Part shown: positions 27,664-37,466 of the stretch, one piece after another
Numbering within the stretch: the first letter of the stretch is position 1
Layout of the letters: each line of letters starts with the position of its first letter
Origin: Streptomyces sp. Je 1-369
GTDB taxonomy: Bacteria; Actinomycetota; Actinomycetes; Streptomycetales; Streptomycetaceae
Direction of reading: 5' to 3'
NCBI RefSeq assembly: GCF_026810505.1
Contig: NZ_CP101750.1
Span: forward strand, 8,606,515 to 8,670,514
Length of the DNA stretch: 64,000 nt
Made by a program: the position numbers and the translations under genes
Notes under the pieces: model-generated
Databases searched by the model: none
What the model was told of the DNA's origin: nothing
The model's input: only the letters and a program-made list of their open reading frames with translations

Positions 27664-27877
27664 GAGCCTGTCTTTGAACCCCCGCCTGCGCCCCGACGCC
27701 CGGCACGCACTCCCCCAAGCTCTCGGCTCCGCTCGAGCAGGGGGGACCCCCATGCTGCACGGCGTCCCAGGACAGGTGGCTCCGCCACATGACCTGGCAC
27801 GCCGCACACCGATCGCACGCACCGAACGCCGCTGCGCCCGCGCTCCGCGCGAACGACGGGGGTTCAAAGACAGGCTC
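27664..27877. mobile_element. MITE copy 2, 214 bp
   Basis: The same element as at 12203-12416, same orientation, same length and 213 of 214 bases equal (one C/T change in the CATGC[CT]GCAC stretch). It is flanked by TGA at 27661-27663 and 27878-27880, again a 3-bp TNA-type duplication. The right end lies nine bases from the stop codon of the convergent protease gene. Near identity of the copies means recent movement or gene conversion. Confidence 0.9.
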
Positions 27878-27886
27878 TGAGGACCG

Positions 27887-28735
27887 TCAGCTCCCGGTCG
27901 GGCAGTCCGCCCGGCGCGACGGCGGAGCCGCGCGGCCCGACTCCGCGTCCGCCACCGTCAGCACCTGCACGGTCAGGGCGCACTCGACCTGCCTGACGGT
28001 ATGGAACGTCACGAGGTCCTCGGGACCGTGCTCACGCCGTGGCCCGCCGCCGATCAGCATGCCGACGAGCCTGGCCCCGTACACCATGTGCCCGTCGACC
28101 TCCTTGTCGACCGGCACGAACACGGGGGATCCCGAATCGCCGTCGTCCACGATGTCCACGCCCTCCTTCCCGGCGAGCACCAGGCCCCGGGTGCACACGA
28201 TCGGCTCCTCATCGCCGCAGGACTCACCACCGGTGAGGTTGTACACCTCGATGTCGCAGACCAGCTTGGTCACCTTCCCGCTGACACACACCTTCTGCCC
28301 GCGCACGGGACCGTCCACCTTCTCCAGGACACGGCGCGCGACGGGCGTGCTCGGCGTACCGCCGTCCGTCCAGATGGTCGTCGCGTACACCTGCGGTTTG
28401 ACGCGGGTGCCGGTGATCATCGCGGCGTCCATCGTCTCCGTGTTGTACGACTCGAGGAACGTGCCGAACCTGAACTCGCCCGAGGTCGCATCCGTCCCGC
28501 TCGGCGCGCAGTGCCCGGCACTCGCCATCCCGCGCTTGCCACTGACGACCTTGCGCACGGCGAACCCCGACGAACAGGCGAACGTCCGTCCCCCGTACGT
28601 CACGCGGTACTCGGCACCGCCGCGGTGCGGCTGCGGATCGTTGGACCTGCTCGCCGGGGCACCGGACGCGGGCGATGACCACGTCAGGACCAGCAGGAGG
28701 GCCACCAGGCAGTAGGCGAAGGGTCGTCCTGACAT
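27887..28735 (-). CDS. secreted trypsin-like serine protease
   Basis: A 282-residue exported protease, start ATG 28735 with GAGGAG upstream. A signal peptide covers residues 1-26 (YCLVALLLVLTWSSPASG). The catalytic triad is seen as MASAGHC (His), ETMDAAMI (Asp) and DDGDSGSPVF (Ser). Cys pairs flank the His and lie in VCVSGKVTKLVC, a streptogrisin/alpha-lytic-like set of disulfides. It lacks the long pro-domain of streptogrisins. It starts 17 bases after the stop of the 1381-residue gene and is probably the third gene of that operon, so may process the giant proteins or their target. Chymotrypsin-fold call is secure; its substrate is inferred. Confidence 0.85.
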   Translation of the reverse strand: MSGRPFAYCLVALLLVLTWSSPASGAPASRSNDPQPHRGGAEYRVTYGGRTFACSSGFAVRKVVSGKRGMASAGHCAPSGTDATSGEFRFGTFLESYNTETMDAAMITGTRVKPQVYATTIWTDGGTPSTPVARRVLEKVDGPVRGQKVCVSGKVTKLVCDIEVYNLTGGESCGDEEPIVCTRGLVLAGKEGVDIVDDGDSGSPVFVPVDKEVDGHMVYGARLVGMLIGGGPRREHGPEDLVTFHTVRQVECALTVQVLTVADAESGRAAPPSRRADCPTGS

Positions 28736-28752
28736 CCGAATCTCCTCATTTC

Positions 28753-31700
28753 CTAGAGCTCGAAGTCGATCCGTCCGAGCACGCCGACACTCAGGCCGAA
28801 GTAGTCGGCGTGCACCGGACGCCGGGCCGCGGGCACGGCGGTGCCGTTCACAGTGAGGGTGTCCGTGGCGGTGTCCGCGTCGGTGCGGTAGAGCTCGTAC
28901 TCCTGCACGAGCAGCCGGTACGAGGTCAGCAACTGCACGTCCGGCAGGGGGACACCCCCGACCCACACGAACGAGCCGCCGTCGGCCCGGCACGTCAGCT
29001 CCGCCGGAGTGCCCGCCTGCTTCCAGTCCATCTCGTCCGTCTGGAGGGTGGCCCGGCTCTGCAGGGTCACGACGACCCGGCGGCTGGCGGCCGCGGCGGT
29101 GACTCCGGTGCCGCTGAGCTCGCCGAGTTCGTTGTACGTCGCCGGTCCCGCGAGACGCACGGTGAGCCGGTCGCCGTCCCTGCGACCGGTGACCGAGCGG
29201 GGCGGCACGAGCTGCGCGAACTCCGCGCGCTCCACCTTCGACAGATGCAGCGGATCGACCGAGTACGGCTGATAGCGGGCCAGGGCGAGCCGCACGTACG
29301 GGAAGTACGTCTTCGCGGTGGCGGCCGCGTCGCCGAAATCCACGTCGATGTCGACGTACCACAGCTGCCGCTCCGGGTGGAACGCCGGAGCGAACGCCAC
29401 CGCGTCGACGGCCACGGGGGCCGTGCCAGGGGAGTCGGCGAGCCGCAGGCCCGTCAGCCTCTCCGCCGCGTTCGGGAAGTGTCCGGCGGCCGGGTTCGGC
29501 AGGACCGTCGGGTCGGCCCAGACGGGGTCCACACCCCAGCGGGTGACGAAGGTGTCCGGCAGGGCCGCACCGGCCGGATCGAGCAGGACGGCCAGCATCT
29601 CGTCGTCGCCGGAGGAGAACCACGGCCGGTTCAGATAGACGCGCAGGCCCGCGGGGCGGCGGTGCCGGGTGATGGAGCGGCGCTCCTCGTCGACGGTCCG
29701 CTGCCAGCGGAAGGTCGGCACGACATAGGCCACCGCGGGCGGCTCGGGACGGCGCGAACTGGGCACGCGCACGGGAGCAGCCACCGGCCCGACCCGGGTG
29801 ACGTTGGCCCGGTCCTGCGTGATGCTGGGGTGGAAGTACTCGCGGAACCGGGTGACGGCCGTCGGTGTGTAGCGGATGTTGCGGTGCCGGGTGTCGCCGA
29901 ACTCGTGCGCGCGGTCGACGTGTTCCTCGTCGGCGGTGTACGCGAGGGTGATGTCCTCCAGGTGCGTGTGGCCGTCGATCAGGACCGGCTCGGGCCGGGC
30001 GACGTCGTCGAGCCACTCGCTCCAGTGCGCGTCCACCTCGACGTGACCGCTGCTCTCGGCGTGACTGGTCAGCGCCCCTGTCAGCTGCGCCGCGGTCTGT
30101 TCGGCCGTGCGGTGCGGTACCAGTTCGCGGAGCTCCGGGCGGAGTACGGGCTTCTCCACCGCGTGGACGAGCGTCAGCTCGACCCACGGGGTGAGCATCC
30201 AGTTCTCGCCGTCGGCGCTCGCCCGCGTGACGAACGCCTTGTCCGCGGCGGGCAGCTCCGCCCAGAACGGCGAGTCGGTCAGCAGGCTCCACTGCCGCAG
30301 CAACGGCAGCTTCCCCGGGGCGACATAGCAACTCAGCCGCACCGTGGCGATCTCACCCTTGGTGAGGAACACCTCAAGCACCCGTTCGCGCACGCCGTCA
30401 CGCCAGTGCGGTTCTCTGTCGCCTTCCCTGACGCGCAGCTTGAACGGCTTGGCCTGCGGCCACGGGCCGGGGAACGGGATCTTGCGGTTCTCCGTGTCAC
30501 CGGGCAGACCGCGCAGCATGACGCCCTCGGCCAGGACGTCCGGCAGGTACGGAAGGAGCAGCTGGTCGGCGCTGTGCACCACGAACTCGCCCTGTTCCAG
30601 GCCGGCGCCGCGCCGGGGGAGGGGCAGCGGGGTGAGCGGCAGCGGGTCATGCACGTTGTGCTTGGCGATGTGGATCTCGCCCTCGCGCAGCAGATCGTGT
30701 TCCAGGTGCGGCCACTCCGGGTCCCGCACCTTCGTGTCCAGGAAGGACCCGGACTCGCGGGACGCGACGGCGACGTACTCCTCGCGGACCTCGGCGGAGG
30801 AGTCCGGGCCGAAGACCGCGTCGAACACGCCGTGCTCCTCGGCCATCTGCAGGGCGGTCTTCGGCGGTGCCACATGCCGCTCCGCGACCGGCTTGTACCG
30901 CCGGTCCAGATCGTCGACCTCCGAGCGCGCCTCGTGGTCGGGGACGTCGGAGCGGCGCAGGGCGTACTCGTCGGTGGAGATCGCGCGGCCGTCGTCGGTG
31001 ACGGTGCTGCGGATGACGAGGCGCTCGGTGGACTCGCCCTCGTTGAACGGCAGGAGCGGCATCACCACGGGCTGGGGGACCGGCTCCCAGCGGCCGTACG
31101 TGATCGCGTCGGAGTGGACGGCGTCCGGGGTGCTCGCCGTGTGGTCGGGGCCGTTGCCCGCCAGGTCCACGACCCTGGCGCGCATCCGGTAGGTGCGGCC
31201 GAACCGCAGGGCGGGCAGCGAGCCCGGCTCCGCGGTGAACTTCGTGTCGAGCGGCACGTCCGGCGACACGGGCGGCGCCGGTGCCTCCGGCCGGTCGTCC
31301 AGGCCGATGGTCCGGCCCGGGCGCGGCGCAGCGAGGCTCCAGCCGTGCCAGCCGAGCACGGCCTGGTGCCCGTACAGCTGCCGGTCGTCGGCCGCGTCGA
31401 CGGTGACCGCGCTGGACCGCACCAGCCCCTCGTCCGGACGCACTCCCCGGATCTCGACGGGCTGCTGTCCCGGACGACGGACCGTGTAGCGGCCCCGGCG
31501 GCGCAGCAACGAACGCCACTGCGCGATGCGGCCGGTGGCGGGGTCGACGACGCCGATGTCGACGCGGTACCCCCGCAGCAGGTCCACGGCGGTCAGGACG
31601 GTCTCCGACGCGTCGACCTGCCGGCCCACGTCGGCACCGATGAGCCCGGCGAGGTGCCGGTCGCGGTCGGTGTGCAGCAGGGTGATTCCGGCGCCGCGGG

Positions 31701-32898
31701 CCGCGGGGGTGCCGGTGCCCGACACCTGCTGGGCCACTGATCGAGCGCCCGGGGGCAGCCGGTCGCCGTTCCACAGGGTGTCGATCGTGCGTGCGTAGTC
31801 GACGTGCTTGAGGGCCGCCCCGTCCACGTCGAGTTCGGTGAGGTGCCAGAGCTCGGGGTCGCCGAGGTCCAGCATGCGGTCCTTGATCACCCCGCTGTCC
31901 ACGGCGGCCGCCTCGAAGACGTTGCCCCGCGTGTAACGGATGCGCGTCCAAGGGCACTTGCCCGGGGCGTTGAGCACGCCCGCCTCGGGCAGCCCGTCGT
32001 CGAAGTGCACACGCACCTGCGCCCCGTCCACCACCCCCGCCGGCATCGCGAAGCTCAGATCGAGCACGAGCCCGAACCGCCGCTGCAGCTCCGGATAGTC
32101 GCCCAGCAGCCCGCACGCCTCATGGAAGTCGATCCGGTGCGCGGGCTCCTCCGCGAGCCCGGGCACGGACGGCGCCTTGCCCCGGTCGTAGAACCTGGCC
32201 GCCTCGGCGAGCGGCAGCATCCGCTTGTCGTCGGAGTACGCCCCGCTCGTACGGTCCATGAAGCGCGGCTTGTGCCCGTCGTCGTCCGCCGCGCGGACAC
32301 CGCGCGGACGGAGCACCTCCTCCAGCACCGCGTACCCGTCCTTCGGGTTGCGGCCCAGTTCGAGCACCCGGTCCGGGATCAGGTCGGCCACCCGGAACAG
32401 CGCGGGAAGCTCCCAGCCGCGGTGGTCCGTCGGCGGCTCCTCGCACAACGCCCGTTCCTCCCGGGCCCAAGCGGTACGCAGCCTGCTCTGCGTGGTGTGC
32501 ACGGCGATCGCCTCGTACAGCCCGGTCACCTCGTCGTGCACCAGCTTGCCCGGGTAGGAGCGCAGCGTGCGCCGCTCGTCCGCGGCGAGCGCGGTGGGCG
32601 GCGGCTGTGGGGGGCGTACGAAGGTGGAGTCGTCGAACAGGGTCCGCCACAGGGCGAGGTCGGCGGCCGGATAGCGGCCCGTGGGCCGCAGGCTGGTCAC
32701 ACGCGTGCCCGCCGGACTGTTGAACTCCAGCCACAGCGACGGGAGAAGCGCCGCCAGCCGCTCCGGCCACTTCGCGAAGTACGCGGACTGACCGAGCGCG
32801 CCGATCCCGGTGAGGCTGGGGCTGACGAGCACGGACACACGTACCGTGTCCGCGTCGGCGACGCCGTCGGGAAGCACGGTCCAACGGATGCTGTCCAT
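28753..32898 (-). CDS. giant hypothetical protein, 1381 aa (operon gene 2)
   Basis: A 1381-residue protein of no family I can name. No signal peptide, membrane helix or ATPase motif. The N-terminus MDSIRWTVLPDGVADADTVRVSVLVSP and the end DYFGLSVGVLGRIDFEL are beta-strand-like; a stretch near residues 1180-1240 (VDIDVDFGDAAATAKTYFPYVRLALARYQPYS) looks like a conserved module of large structural proteins. Several short beta-sandwich-like repeats (RYTVRRPGQQPVEIRG, TYRMRARVVDLAGNG) are Fn3- or Ig-like in character (inference). Start ATG 32898, two bases after the stop of the upstream giant gene, with GGAGG inside that gene; co-transcription and coupling are likely. A structural or surface assembly role is possible but unproven. 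Confidence 0.75.
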   Translation of the reverse strand: MDSIRWTVLPDGVADADTVRVSVLVSPSLTGIGALGQSAYFAKWPERLAALLPSLWLEFNSPAGTRVTSLRPTGRYPAADLALWRTLFDDSTFVRPPQPPPTALAADERRTLRSYPGKLVHDEVTGLYEAIAVHTTQSRLRTAWAREERALCEEPPTDHRGWELPALFRVADLIPDRVLELGRNPKDGYAVLEEVLRPRGVRAADDDGHKPRFMDRTSGAYSDDKRMLPLAEAARFYDRGKAPSVPGLAEEPAHRIDFHEACGLLGDYPELQRRFGLVLDLSFAMPAGVVDGAQVRVHFDDGLPEAGVLNAPGKCPWTRIRYTRGNVFEAAAVDSGVIKDRMLDLGDPELWHLTELDVDGAALKHVDYARTIDTLWNGDRLPPGARSVAQQVSGTGTPAARGAGITLLHTDRDRHLAGLIGADVGRQVDASETVLTAVDLLRGYRVDIGVVDPATGRIAQWRSLLRRRGRYTVRRPGQQPVEIRGVRPDEGLVRSSAVTVDAADDRQLYGHQAVLGWHGWSLAAPRPGRTIGLDDRPEAPAPPVSPDVPLDTKFTAEPGSLPALRFGRTYRMRARVVDLAGNGPDHTASTPDAVHSDAITYGRWEPVPQPVVMPLLPFNEGESTERLVIRSTVTDDGRAISTDEYALRRSDVPDHEARSEVDDLDRRYKPVAERHVAPPKTALQMAEEHGVFDAVFGPDSSAEVREEYVAVASRESGSFLDTKVRDPEWPHLEHDLLREGEIHIAKHNVHDPLPLTPLPLPRRGAGLEQGEFVVHSADQLLLPYLPDVLAEGVMLRGLPGDTENRKIPFPGPWPQAKPFKLRVREGDREPHWRDGVRERVLEVFLTKGEIATVRLSCYVAPGKLPLLRQWSLLTDSPFWAELPAADKAFVTRASADGENWMLTPWVELTLVHAVEKPVLRPELRELVPHRTAEQTAAQLTGALTSHAESSGHVEVDAHWSEWLDDVARPEPVLIDGHTHLEDITLAYTADEEHVDRAHEFGDTRHRNIRYTPTAVTRFREYFHPSITQDRANVTRVGPVAAPVRVPSSRRPEPPAVAYVVPTFRWQRTVDEERRSITRHRRPAGLRVYLNRPWFSSGDDEMLAVLLDPAGAALPDTFVTRWGVDPVWADPTVLPNPAAGHFPNAAERLTGLRLADSPGTAPVAVDAVAFAPAFHPERQLWYVDIDVDFGDAAATAKTYFPYVRLALARYQPYSVDPLHLSKVERAEFAQLVPPRSVTGRRDGDRLTVRLAGPATYNELGELSGTGVTAAAASRRVVVTLQSRATLQTDEMDWKQAGTPAELTCRADGGSFVWVGGVPLPDVQLLTSYRLLVQEYELYRTDADTATDTLTVNGTAVPAARRPVHADYFGLSVGVLGRIDFEL

Positions 32899-32900
32899 GA

Positions 32901-35900
32901 TCAGTCCACCTCCGCGAACGCGGTGCAGTAGTCGAGGACCGGATCGATCAGGGCGCCGGTCACCGGGTCGGGGTACGGGGACATCAGATCGACGAAGGTG
33001 GGCGGAGTGATGGCGGGGCGAGGCGCGTCCCCGGCGAACGCGGCGGTTCCGGTGCCGCTGCCCGCGAACTTCTTCTCGCAGCTGATCGTCACCGACGTCT
33101 CGAAGAAGCCGATCTCGATGCTGATCGTCAGGGTGGCCCGCCCGATCGCGTACCCGTCCTTGTAGCCCAGCTCCATGTACAGCTCGATGGAGGCGGAGAC
33201 GATGCCGAGGACGTCGACCTCGCCGCGCGCCCGCAGATAGCCGACGAGCGTCACGCTGTTCTGCGCCAGGTCGAGCCGGAAGTAGATCCCGGCCATCACC
33301 GACAGGCTGCCGCTCGCCACCCCGAAGTTCATCGACACGGCGGCCCCGAACTCGAGGGCCGCGTCCAGCACGGCGATCTCTTTGGGGTTCAGGACGATTC
33401 CGAAGTAGCCCCCGCCGCCGAGCATCGACACGGTGAGGCGGAACGGCGCCTCACGGCGGCAGAACGCGAACCCGGCCTGGAGCGGTGTGTCGCCGATGAA
33501 CGGGACGGACAGCACCGCGTTGAGGGAGAGGTTCTCCAGGCTGAAGACGCCGACGGCCGCGTTCGGCAGCTGCATGGAGTAGTTGGCGTGGATGCCCGAT
33601 CCGTCGACCGTGATGGCGGGCGGGTCGCTGAAGCCGTCGAGCGGAATGATGTTGCGCAGGGTCTGGACGAAGGCGAGGTTCCCCACGAAGTCGACGCCGC
33701 CGAACTTCACCTCGACGTCCGGCTTCTGCCCGGCGCGCATGCTGAACCGGATCTCGTCGAAGTGCAGCACGACCGCGTCGAACCCGGGCACCATGCGCAG
33801 GTCGAACCTGCCCAGGGTGCAGGTGACGTCGGCGGCCTGCGGCACGTCCGGGCGCAGCGAGCCGCGCAGGTCGGTGACGAGCGTCAGTTTCCCCGTCGGC
33901 CAGAACACGGCGTCCTCGGCCCTGGTCGGCGTCGGCTTGCCCGGCGTCCACGCCTTGATGTCGGGCTGCCACTGCAACCGGGAGTTGACCACGTCGGGCA
34001 ACTTAGCGCCGAGCGCGGCCAACTCGATCGCCTTCTTCAGGGCGAGGGCCCGGCCGACGGCACTGTCCCAGGTGGCGGCCTGCTCGGCGATCCGGCCGAG
34101 CAGCTGCCGTACGCCGGTGTCGACCCCGGCGGGCAGCGCGACGCGCAGCGCGGCGAGGGCGTCGGCGAACGCGTCGAAGGCGTTCTCGACCTCCTCGATG
34201 GTGGTGGGGTCAGGCGATTCCTCAACGGCGGTGGAGGCCGTTGCCCGCGCCAACTGGCCGACGATGTAGTCCACGAGGGTCTGTGCGAAGAGCGCCGCGG
34301 CATCGGTCACGCGAAGGACCGCGTCCACCGTCCCGGGGAACTGTTCCTCGACGGACGTGAGCAGATCGCGCAGCCCGAGGAGGTCGCCGAGGAAGCCGGT
34401 GACCGCGTCGACCGTCGCCGTGAAGAAGTTCGGCGCCTTGAGGTTGTCGAGGCCGATCTCGCTCAGGATCTCGGTGAGCGGGAACATTCCGAACAGCTTG
34501 GCCCCGGCCAGCTCCCCGAAGTAGTCGAGGGGATTGAACCGGCCCTGCGCGAGCTTGGCCCACTTGTCGACGGGCCCGGCACCCGCTGCTGAGCCCGCCG
34601 CCGTCCCTTGTGCCGCGGCGACAGGACCGGTGAGCCGGGAGAGCCCGGCGACGGGGAAGTTGGGCTGGGCGAGGGCGCCGGAGGTCTGCCCCGAGCCGCG
34701 GAACGTCAGGTCCACGGGCGTGACGAGCTCGACGAAGACCTGCCCCTTGTTCGCCTCGGTGAAGGCGTCCCGCACATACGGCTCGGGGTAGAACACCGAC
34801 TGCGGCTGGTCGGTCCCGAAGCCGCCGAACTGGCTGAGTGCCGGGATCACGGCCCGGGCCCAGCGCACGGTCGGCACGAACCGCGGGTGATCGGTGGGGT
34901 CCAGGTCCAGGATGGCCTCGGTGGTCGCGGCGCCCCAGATCAGCTGCCCGGTGGAGAGCGCCGTGTCGCCGGGCTTGCGGCTCGGCGCGTACGCGATGGA
35001 CTGGCCGCGCACGTCGGCGACGGCGCGCCGGACGGCGGGGTCGTTCAGGTTCGGTGGCCCGGGGGACGGTTCGGGGACGAGGCTCCGGTAGTGGTCGACG
35101 ATCACCTGCACGTCGGCCTTGTTCTCGTGGACGAGCTTGCCGACGAACGCCATCGGCGTACGGAACTCCAGGAGACGCCCCTCCAGGTCGAGCATGCTCA
35201 CCTGGAACTGGAAGGGATCCTCGGTGGCCGACACAGGGAAGAAGGCGAGCTTCTCGTTGGGGTCACCGCCGGTGGAGGAGAGTCCGGGGATGGTCCGCGG
35301 CGTCTCCAGATCAGGCGTGACCAGGGTGAGCAGCCGGACGCTGCTGAACGGGAAGAGCCGCCGCAGCCGCCGCTGATCGGCGTTGTCCTCCGGCGCTCCG
35401 TAACTGCGCACAGGCTCGCGCACCATGATGAAGAACCGCTGGTTGAGATAGGCGGCCCGGTCCGGACGCGCGTGGTCGAACTTGCGCTCGGTGACCTTGA
35501 CCAAATCCGCCAGATGCCCGAACGGCCACAGGCGGCCGCGGTACATGACGCGCACGTAGTGATCACGGCCCAGCGCGGCACGGTGCCGCCACTGCGTGAC
35601 GTCGAAGCCGACCGGCGGCCGGTCCCAGCGGCCGAACGAGTCGAGCCAGCCGCCCATGGCTCGACCGGCGGCCGGTCCCAGCGGCCGAACGAGTCGAGCC
35701 AGCCGCCCATGGCGGAAAGGACGAGGTTGTCGACGTCGAGCGGCGCGGGCGTGAAGCCGCCGGGCAGGTTCCGGTTGGAGCTCAGATGGACGACCGAGGA
35801 CCGGTCCTTGCGGTCGAGCGCCATCGTGAACTCGTTGCCCCCGGCGGGCAGCGCGCGGGGGTCGGCCGGGTCGAATCCGGGGTCGCGGGTCCACACCGCG

Positions 35901-36643
35901 CGGGCGTGACCGGCCGGCATCCGGGTGTGCCAGAGCTCGACGCGGCCGTCCGGGTCGGGGAGCGCGGTGGGGTGCGTCCAGGTCGCGGACTGCGGCGGGG
36001 AGAGCAGCAGCCGGTAGGGGAGCTCGATGCCGGTACGGGGGTTGGCGGCGTCGGCCAGGGGGTTCTCGGGGGCGGGGTTGGCGAAGGCGTGCGGGATGCC
36101 CGTAGGGGGCGTGGCGCGGGAGTCGGCGGGCCGGGCGGGGCCGTGTCGGGCGGCCAGTTCCGCAGTTGTCCGGGCCAGCCGCAGGGCCTGGAACACGTCG
36201 ACGGGGCGGTCGGCCACGGTGTGCGCCAGATGGGCCGCGGAGGCGGGCTCCCGCGCGGCGTCCACGACGTGGAGCGGCAGGGTCCGCATGGCCGTGAGCA
36301 GACCCGCTTCGGTGTACTCGATGACGACGTCGGCGGCGACGGAGAACACGAGCAGGCTGCGTCCGCCGATGCGCGAGGCGACGGGCGGCGGCTTGTGCGG
36401 CTCGCTTCCGGCGCGTGCCGTTTCCGGTAGACCGGGGCTGATCTCGAAGAAGGCCTGCTCGGCGACGTGTTGAGGGCCGAACGTGACTACGAGGAAGGCG
36501 GGTTGCGCGGGTTCCTTGCGCACCAGCCGCCGTGGTCCGAGGAGGGGGCGTTCCAGTCGCAGACCCAGGAACGCGAAGTGGAGATCGAGCAGGTCGGTCG
36601 CCCGTAGCAGCCGGTACGGCTCGGGCGGTGGGGGCGCGGCCAT
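32901..36643 (-). pseudogene. giant hypothetical protein, operon gene 1, frameshifted by tandem duplication
   Basis: The gene starts at ATG 36643 (MAAPPPPEPYRLLRATDLL; AGGAG upstream) and reads in one frame to about 35650, where LSAMGGWLDSFGRWDRPP is met. A 52-bp sequence is repeated at an offset of 53 bases (35609-35660 and 35662-35713), shifting the frame; the downstream frame repeats GGWLDSFGRWDRPPVGFDV and continues to TGA 32901. Removing one 53-base unit restores a single 1229-codon frame. The protein has no signal or membrane helix; its C-terminal 450 residues are rich in beta strands (FSLENLSLNAVLS, LTISIEIGFFETSVTIS). Unknown family. Either a real switch/lesion or a sequencing artefact. 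Confidence 0.75.
35609..35713. repeat. tandem duplication, period 53 bp, inside giant gene
   Basis: Two 52-base identical copies (35609-35660 and 35662-35713) separated by a single T. It includes the codons for GGWLDSFGRWDR. The 53-base shift is not a multiple of three and breaks the reading frame. Confidence 0.95.
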
Positions 36644-37004
36644 GTGACTCTCCTGTCAGACGAGTCAGGGAACTCGTACGAGTCAGGAGACCCGTACGGG
36701 TGTGGCGCCGATCCTCACAGGAACAGGGTGGTCGGCAGACCGACCGGCCGACCGGGCAGCGGGCCGCAGACGTGTCCCCCGGACCCCTCGGCCTCCCTGC
36801 CCTCCATGCGCACGATGGCTCGTGCCAAGGCTCCCGGACCCGCCCGGCACCGTGCACGGAGGCCACCCCTCCACCACCCGAACGAGTGAACTCGGCGGCC
36901 GACAGGTCATACGTAAGCGACGCGCAGGGAGACGGAATACGCCTCGTGGCGGGCGAGTTGAAGACAATTGCCACCATCCGGTACCGCTCAACAAGGAGAC
37001 CCGC
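36644..37004. promoter_or_regulatory. divergent intergenic region before giant-protein operon
   Basis: No gene. It must hold the promoters of the minus-strand operon and of the PNPOx-like gene. Near 36655-36705 the sequence ACGAGTCAGG occurs twice with interleaved CTCGTACGAG and CCCGTACGGG palindromes, a possible operator. AAGGAG at 36993 serves the plus gene. Confidence 0.45.
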
Positions 37005-37430
37005 ATGCCCCTGAGCGTCGAAGAGCGCGAACTGTTCCTCGCCGAGCCGCACATCGGAGCGCTGGCCGTGACGGCGGAGGACGGCCGGGCGCCGCTCACC
37101 CTGCCGATCTGGTACCAGTACGCCCCGGGTGGCGAGCTCTGGGTGATGACGGGCCGCCACTCCAAGAAGGGGCAGCTGATCGCCGCCGCGGGACGTTTCT
37201 CGCTGATGGTCGATCGCCTGGAGCCGACCATCCGGTACGTCTCCGTGGAGGGTCCCGTGGTCCGCACCGAGGAGGCGACCATCGAGCAGCTGCGGGAGAT
37301 CTCGGCGCGCTACCTCGCGCCCGACAAGGTCGAGCCGTACATCGAGTTCGCCTCCAAGGACCACGGTGAGCAGGCGGTCTACTACCTGCGGCCCGAGCAC
37401 TGGTACTCGTCGGACCTCGGAACCGTCTGA
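37005..37430 (+). CDS. pyridoxamine 5'-phosphate oxidase-like (split beta-barrel) protein
   Basis: A 141-residue flavin-type split-barrel protein. Seen: LFLAEPHIGALAVTAEDGRAPLTLPIWYQY, the standard opening of the PNPOx/F420-binding group, then GRHSKKGQLIAAAGRFSLMVD. Start ATG 37005 after AAGGAG. Members bind FMN, F420 or heme; which one is not clear from the short sequence. It is divergent from the giant-protein operon. Confidence 0.8.
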   Translation: MPLSVEERELFLAEPHIGALAVTAEDGRAPLTLPIWYQYAPGGELWVMTGRHSKKGQLIAAAGRFSLMVDRLEPTIRYVSVEGPVVRTEEATIEQLREISARYLAPDKVEPYIEFASKDHGEQAVYYLRPEHWYSSDLGTV

Positions 37431-37466
37431 ACGGGGACGATCGACGAGGACGGTTGACGAGGACGG

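Noticed and set aside
28736..30331. Open frame extending the protease upstream to 814 residues
   Set aside because: This part lies in another frame of the 1381-residue gene and is Arg/Gly-rich noise; the protease has its own ribosome site and signal peptide at 28735.
36644..37400. Upstream extension of the frame of the giant gene to 1499 residues
   Set aside because: It runs antisense to the PNPOx-like gene; the conserved N-terminal part is in the other frame starting at 36643.
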